DNA from: Candidatus Kouleothrix ribensis
GTDB lineage: Bacteria; Chloroflexota; Chloroflexia; Chloroflexales; Roseiflexaceae
Reading direction: 5' to 3'
Assembly: GCA_016722075.1 (NCBI GenBank)
Contig: JADKGW010000001.1
Coordinates: forward strand, 1,550,001-1,614,000
DNA length: 64,000 nucleotides
Positions within the stretch are counted from its first letter, which is position 1. The number at the start of each line of letters is the position of its first letter. The position numbers and the translations under genes are program-made. Below the pieces are notes generated by a model. It was not told the origin of the DNA and made no database searches. It saw only the letters and a program-made list of their open reading frames with translations. Below, piece by piece: positions 61,809-64,000 of the stretch.

Positions 61809-61869
61809 GGAGTGAGGAGTCAGGAGCCAGAATACAGCGACGTTATTCGAACCCCTGACTCCTCGCTCC
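61809..61869 (-). repeat. Inverted repeat upstream of fabG
   Basis: GGAGTGAGGAGTCAGG (61809-61824)/CCTGACTCCTCGCTCC (61854-61869), one mismatch, 29-nt loop. It lies in the gap between the membrane Mrr-fold gene and fabG on the minus strand, so it may stop transcription from upstream. Confidence 0.5.
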
Positions 61870-61874
61870 ACACA

Positions 61875-62837
61875 CTACTTCTCGGCGATCTCGAACAGTG
61901 TTGCGCCATCGATCAGCACCACCGGGCGGCCCTTGGCGGCTTTGGCGGCGTTGGGCTGAAACTCGGTCGAGACGATCACCACGCCTTTGCGGCAACCCTC
62001 GCGCCGCATCTCCTGCAGCAGGCCTTCGATCGTACCAGGCCCGGCTTTGTCGGCTACGCTCAGGCGCAGGTGCCAGGGTTCGCCCTCGTGCTCGAGCCAC
62101 ATGTCGAGGTGCTTGTCTTTGTCGATGAAGCGGTAGTCGGTGAAGGTGAAGCCCTGCTTAACATACAGGTTCTTGACATATGTGCCGAGCTGCGGCAGCG
62201 ACAGGCCGCGGATATCGCTCGGCTCGCGGATACTGCCGGGCCGCTGCAGCTGGCCGCCGCGCGTGTCGACTTGCTCGCGCTGGGCGCGGTTGCGCTGCTC
62301 GGTGCGGCCGGCCATGGTCGTGCCAAAGGTGCAGAAGGCCACCAGCGAGAACACGGTGAAGCCGGCCAGCTGGGCCCAGATCTGCAGCAGCGTGAAGGTG
62401 GCCGACTGCGGGCCGAGCGCGGTCTGCATGGCGCTGCGCAGCGGCGTGAGAAAGATCAGCACCGCCAGCGCCGTCGCGCCGGTGATCCCACCGACCAGCC
62501 CGGTCATAAAGCCATGCAGCCCATAGTGCGCACGCACGCGCCGGCCTAGCAGCAGGCCGGTGCCCACCGGCACGATCCCGGCGATCAGCGAAAGCGCCGG
62601 GCCTTGCAAGTAGGCCAGGCTCATGAGCGCGCCGGCGATCACGCCATACATCAGCACGATCCGCCAGTTCAGCTCGCGCAGGCCTGTGCTCAGCGGCGCA
62701 AGCAGGCCCGCCACACGGCCTTGCGGCGTGGTGATCGCCGGTAGTGCCGGCGCTGGTGGCTGCTCGCGCCCTTTGCGCGGCGGCCTAGCTGGCTCAGCTT
62801 GCTGCGGTTCGGGTTGCTCCGACACGTTGACTCCCAT
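61875..62837 (-). CDS. Membrane protein with C-terminal Mrr/restriction-endonuclease-like domain
   Basis: A 320-aa protein. A Pro-rich cytoplasmic N-terminus (1-50) leads to four or so TM helices (about 55-175) and a C-terminal domain (about 205-320) with the Mrr-type restriction-endonuclease fold: GFTFTDYRF, LDMWLEHEGEPWHLRLS, KGVVIVSTEF and a final LIDGATLFEIAEK. In active Mrr enzymes an Asp is followed by (Q/E)xK; here the Asp in LDMW is present but the second element reads RLS, so the nuclease is probably inactive. GGAGAG precedes the ATG. Function unknown. Confidence 0.7.
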   Translation of the reverse strand: MGVNVSEQPEPQQAEPARPPRKGREQPPAPALPAITTPQGRVAGLLAPLSTGLRELNWRIVLMYGVIAGALMSLAYLQGPALSLIAGIVPVGTGLLLGRRVRAHYGLHGFMTGLVGGITGATALAVLIFLTPLRSAMQTALGPQSATFTLLQIWAQLAGFTVFSLVAFCTFGTTMAGRTEQRNRAQREQVDTRGGQLQRPGSIREPSDIRGLSLPQLGTYVKNLYVKQGFTFTDYRFIDKDKHLDMWLEHEGEPWHLRLSVADKAGPGTIEGLLQEMRREGCRKGVVIVSTEFQPNAAKAAKGRPVVLIDGATLFEIAEK

Positions 62838-62873
62838 CTATCGCTCTCCATTGTCCTGCAGGCTCGGGTGCAG

Positions 62874-63014
62874 GGGTTGGCCGGTTGGCCGGTTGGCCGG
62901 TTGCAGGTTTAGGGCTTCGCCGGTTGCAGGTTTGCAGGTTTGCCGGTTGCAGGTTTAGGGCTTCGCGGCCCCCCAACCTGTAACTTGCTAACCTGTAACC
63001 TATATCCTGCTAAC
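62874..63014. repeat. Repeat-rich region with GGTTGCAGG and GGTTGGCC units
   Basis: Contains tandem GGTTGGCC copies (62878-62900), a 24-bp exact direct repeat beginning CCGGTTGCAGGTTTAGGG at 62897-62920 and 62943-62966, and TAACCTGTAAC-type copies (about 62980-63001). It lies between nrdR and the membrane Mrr-fold gene. Related units occur at 41878, 46602 and 58818. Confidence 0.65.
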
Positions 63015-63483
63015 CGCCCTCAGGCGGCGGCTCGTGATCCAGCAGCTCATCGACGGCCTCGCGCAGCTTGCCGATATCGGCGAAGGAGCGGTAGACCGAG
63101 GCGAAGCGGATGTAGGCTACCTCGTCGAGCTCGCGCAGGTGGCGCATCGCGATATCGCCAATCGCCGACGAAAGCACCTCTTGCTCGTCGAGCACCATTA
63201 ACGCCGCCTCAACGTCGTTGGCCAGATGGTCGAGCTGCTGAGCCGACACCGGCCGGCGGTAGCAGGCGGTGCGCACGCCGCGCATCATCTTCTCACGGTC
63301 GTATGGCTCACGCTCGCCGTTCTTCTTCACCACCGTCAGGCTGACCGACTCGACCCGCTCGTAGGTGGTGAAGCGCTTGCCGCAGCTCGGGCACTTGCGC
63401 CTGCGCCGGATCGACTCGCCGCCGTTGAGCTTGCGCGTGTCGATCACGTCGCTATCGAGATGTTGGCAGAACGGGCAGCGCAT
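63010..63483 (-). CDS. nrdR: Transcriptional repressor NrdR
   Basis: A 157-aa regulator of ribonucleotide-reductase genes. The zinc ribbon has CPFCQ and CPSCGKRF, and the ATP-cone domain includes VVKKNGEREPYDREKMMRG and a DIAMRHLRELDEVAYIRFASVY stretch. NrdR binds NrdR boxes when dATP is high. No nrd gene is in the window. The start at 63483 begins MRCPFCQ, as usual. Confidence 0.95.
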   Translation of the reverse strand: MRCPFCQHLDSDVIDTRKLNGGESIRRRRKCPSCGKRFTTYERVESVSLTVVKKNGEREPYDREKMMRGVRTACYRRPVSAQQLDHLANDVEAALMVLDEQEVLSSAIGDIAMRHLRELDEVAYIRFASVYRSFADIGKLREAVDELLDHEPPPEGG

Positions 63484-63610
63484 AGCTTGCCGATCTCAGT
63501 GCAGCGCACGATCGTGATTGGTGCGTATGGGAACCTGCGGCGCATTATAGCATAGCCGTGTCGCCGCGCCAAACCCCCACACCCGGCCATGCCCTGCGCA
63601 GAGTCGAACG

Positions 63611-63653
63611 CTTACCTCATCTTAATCGGATACTAATCTAGCCTGCCTATACT
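63611..63653 (+). promoter_or_regulatory. Promoter region of uppP with 11-bp-spaced repeats
   Basis: TATACT at 63648-63653 is the best -10; the -35 is weak. Upstream are loosely repeated TTAATC-type motifs: CTTACC (63611), CTTAATC (63621) and CTAATC (63633), spaced 10-12 bp, which resemble a Pho-box-like array. Confidence 0.3.
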
Positions 63654-63712
63654 GCAGCGAGCGTTATACATCTGTGCCCTGCGCCTTTCTACGCTACGAA
63701 ATGGAGGCCCTT

Positions 63713-64000
63713 GTGTCGCAACCTCAATCGACCCGCACGCTTGCTGTTCCAGCCGGCACCAGCACACCAGGCTCGCTGCACGTGCCGCTGATCGCACTGC
63801 TGCTGATTAGCGTGATCGGCGTCGTTGCTGCCACGCTGCCGTTCGACTACCGCGTGGCCATGACACTCGGCATTGTGCAGGGCCTGGGCGAATTCTTGCC
63901 GATCTCATCGTCGGCTCACCTGATCTTAACCCCCTGGTTTTTCGGTTGGCCCGACCCCGGCCTGGCCTTTGATGTCGCGCTGCACGTGGGCACGCTGGTT
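63713..64000 (+). CDS. uppP: Undecaprenyl-diphosphatase UppP (partial, right edge)
   Basis: Dephosphorylates undecaprenyl diphosphate at the outer face of the membrane to recycle the lipid carrier for peptidoglycan and surface glycans. The first 96 codons are present, in frame to the edge. TM helices begin near residue 27, and GIVQGLGEFLPISSSAHLIL is the hallmark of the BacA/UppP family. GTG 63713 is favoured because GGAGG (63702-63706) is well spaced; ATG 63701 is possible in the same frame. Confidence 0.88.
   Translation, partial: MSQPQSTRTLAVPAGTSTPGSLHVPLIALLLISVIGVVAATLPFDYRVAMTLGIVQGLGEFLPISSSAHLILTPWFFGWPDPGLAFDVALHVGTLV

Noticed and set aside
1..64000. tRNA or rRNA genes
   Set aside because: No T-loop GGTTCGANTCC with a matching acceptor stem, and no rRNA-like sequence, was seen on either strand.

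Overview
The window reads as a GC-rich chromosomal segment of a Chloroflexota bacterium, most likely class Chloroflexia (Roseiflexus/Kouleothrix-like). This is inferred from the gene set and style: very large MalT-type LuxR regulators, MmyB-type regulators, DUF4397 and DUF58 proteins, a stand-alone cyanophycin synthetase, Pro/Thr-rich lipoprotein linkers, and many intergenic hairpin repeats. No rRNA or tRNA gene and no CRISPR array was found. About 60 protein-coding genes are supported, plus two decayed transposase genes, one REP-associated (RAYT-type) transposase and one partial gene at the right edge.

Layout. 1-1066: remnant of an IS4-family transposase with hairpins. 1.1-8.5 kb: dTDP-glucose dehydratase, pseudouridine synthase, dodecin, a giant LuxR regulator and an MFS exporter. 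8.5-16 kb (minus strand): a sulfate-uptake operon, cysA(with tandem USP domains)-sbp-cysT-cysW, that continues into a histidine kinase and an OmpR-type response regulator. 16.2-17.6 kb: a glycosyltransferase. 17.7-22.6 kb: a MITE-like element, then a cobalamin riboswitch with an attenuator upstream of btuF-btuC-btuD-cobO-cobU (B12 uptake and salvage). 22.9-29.9 kb: DUF4397 surface protein, orphan DNA methyltransferase, dihydrodipicolinate-reductase-like dehydrogenase, a membrane-anchored receiver-HTH protein, a small diheme protein, a HAD phosphatase and a TPR-STAS protein.

30-34.3 kb (minus strand): a polyamine/iron-type ABC importer operon. 34.9-41.8 kb: a PLP-dependent sulfur-amino-acid enzyme, a hairpin-rich MITE-like element, inositol-phosphate synthase, a sigma-like factor, a Crp/Fnr regulator, mnmE and a methyltransferase. 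41.9-45.4 kb: an MmyB-type regulator, a truncated transposase and a PQQ-type sugar dehydrogenase lipoprotein. 45.5-48.6 kb: a glycosyltransferase, an unrecognised conserved-looking protein and a class I terpene synthase. 48.8-55.7 kb: DUF58, a GH76-like protein, a DUF190-CBS protein and cyanophycin synthetase. 55.7-56.6 kb: a 56-bp tandem array abutting a RAYT transposase. 56.6-63.5 kb (minus strand): housekeeping genes tatC, tatA/B, acpP, nusB, asp23-like, accC, fabG, a membrane Mrr-fold protein and nrdR. The window ends inside uppP.

Functional themes are inorganic sulfate and B12 acquisition with nearby regulation, surface glycan/lipid chemistry (rfbB, two GT4 enzymes, ino1, uppP, terpene synthase), and several unusual domain fusions. 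The most unusual signals are the RAYT locus with its palindromic tandem array, two MITE-like elements with apparent target-site duplications, the CysA-USP fusion operon with an 11-bp-spaced direct repeat upstream, and a REC-HTH-TM-tail protein next to a diheme protein.
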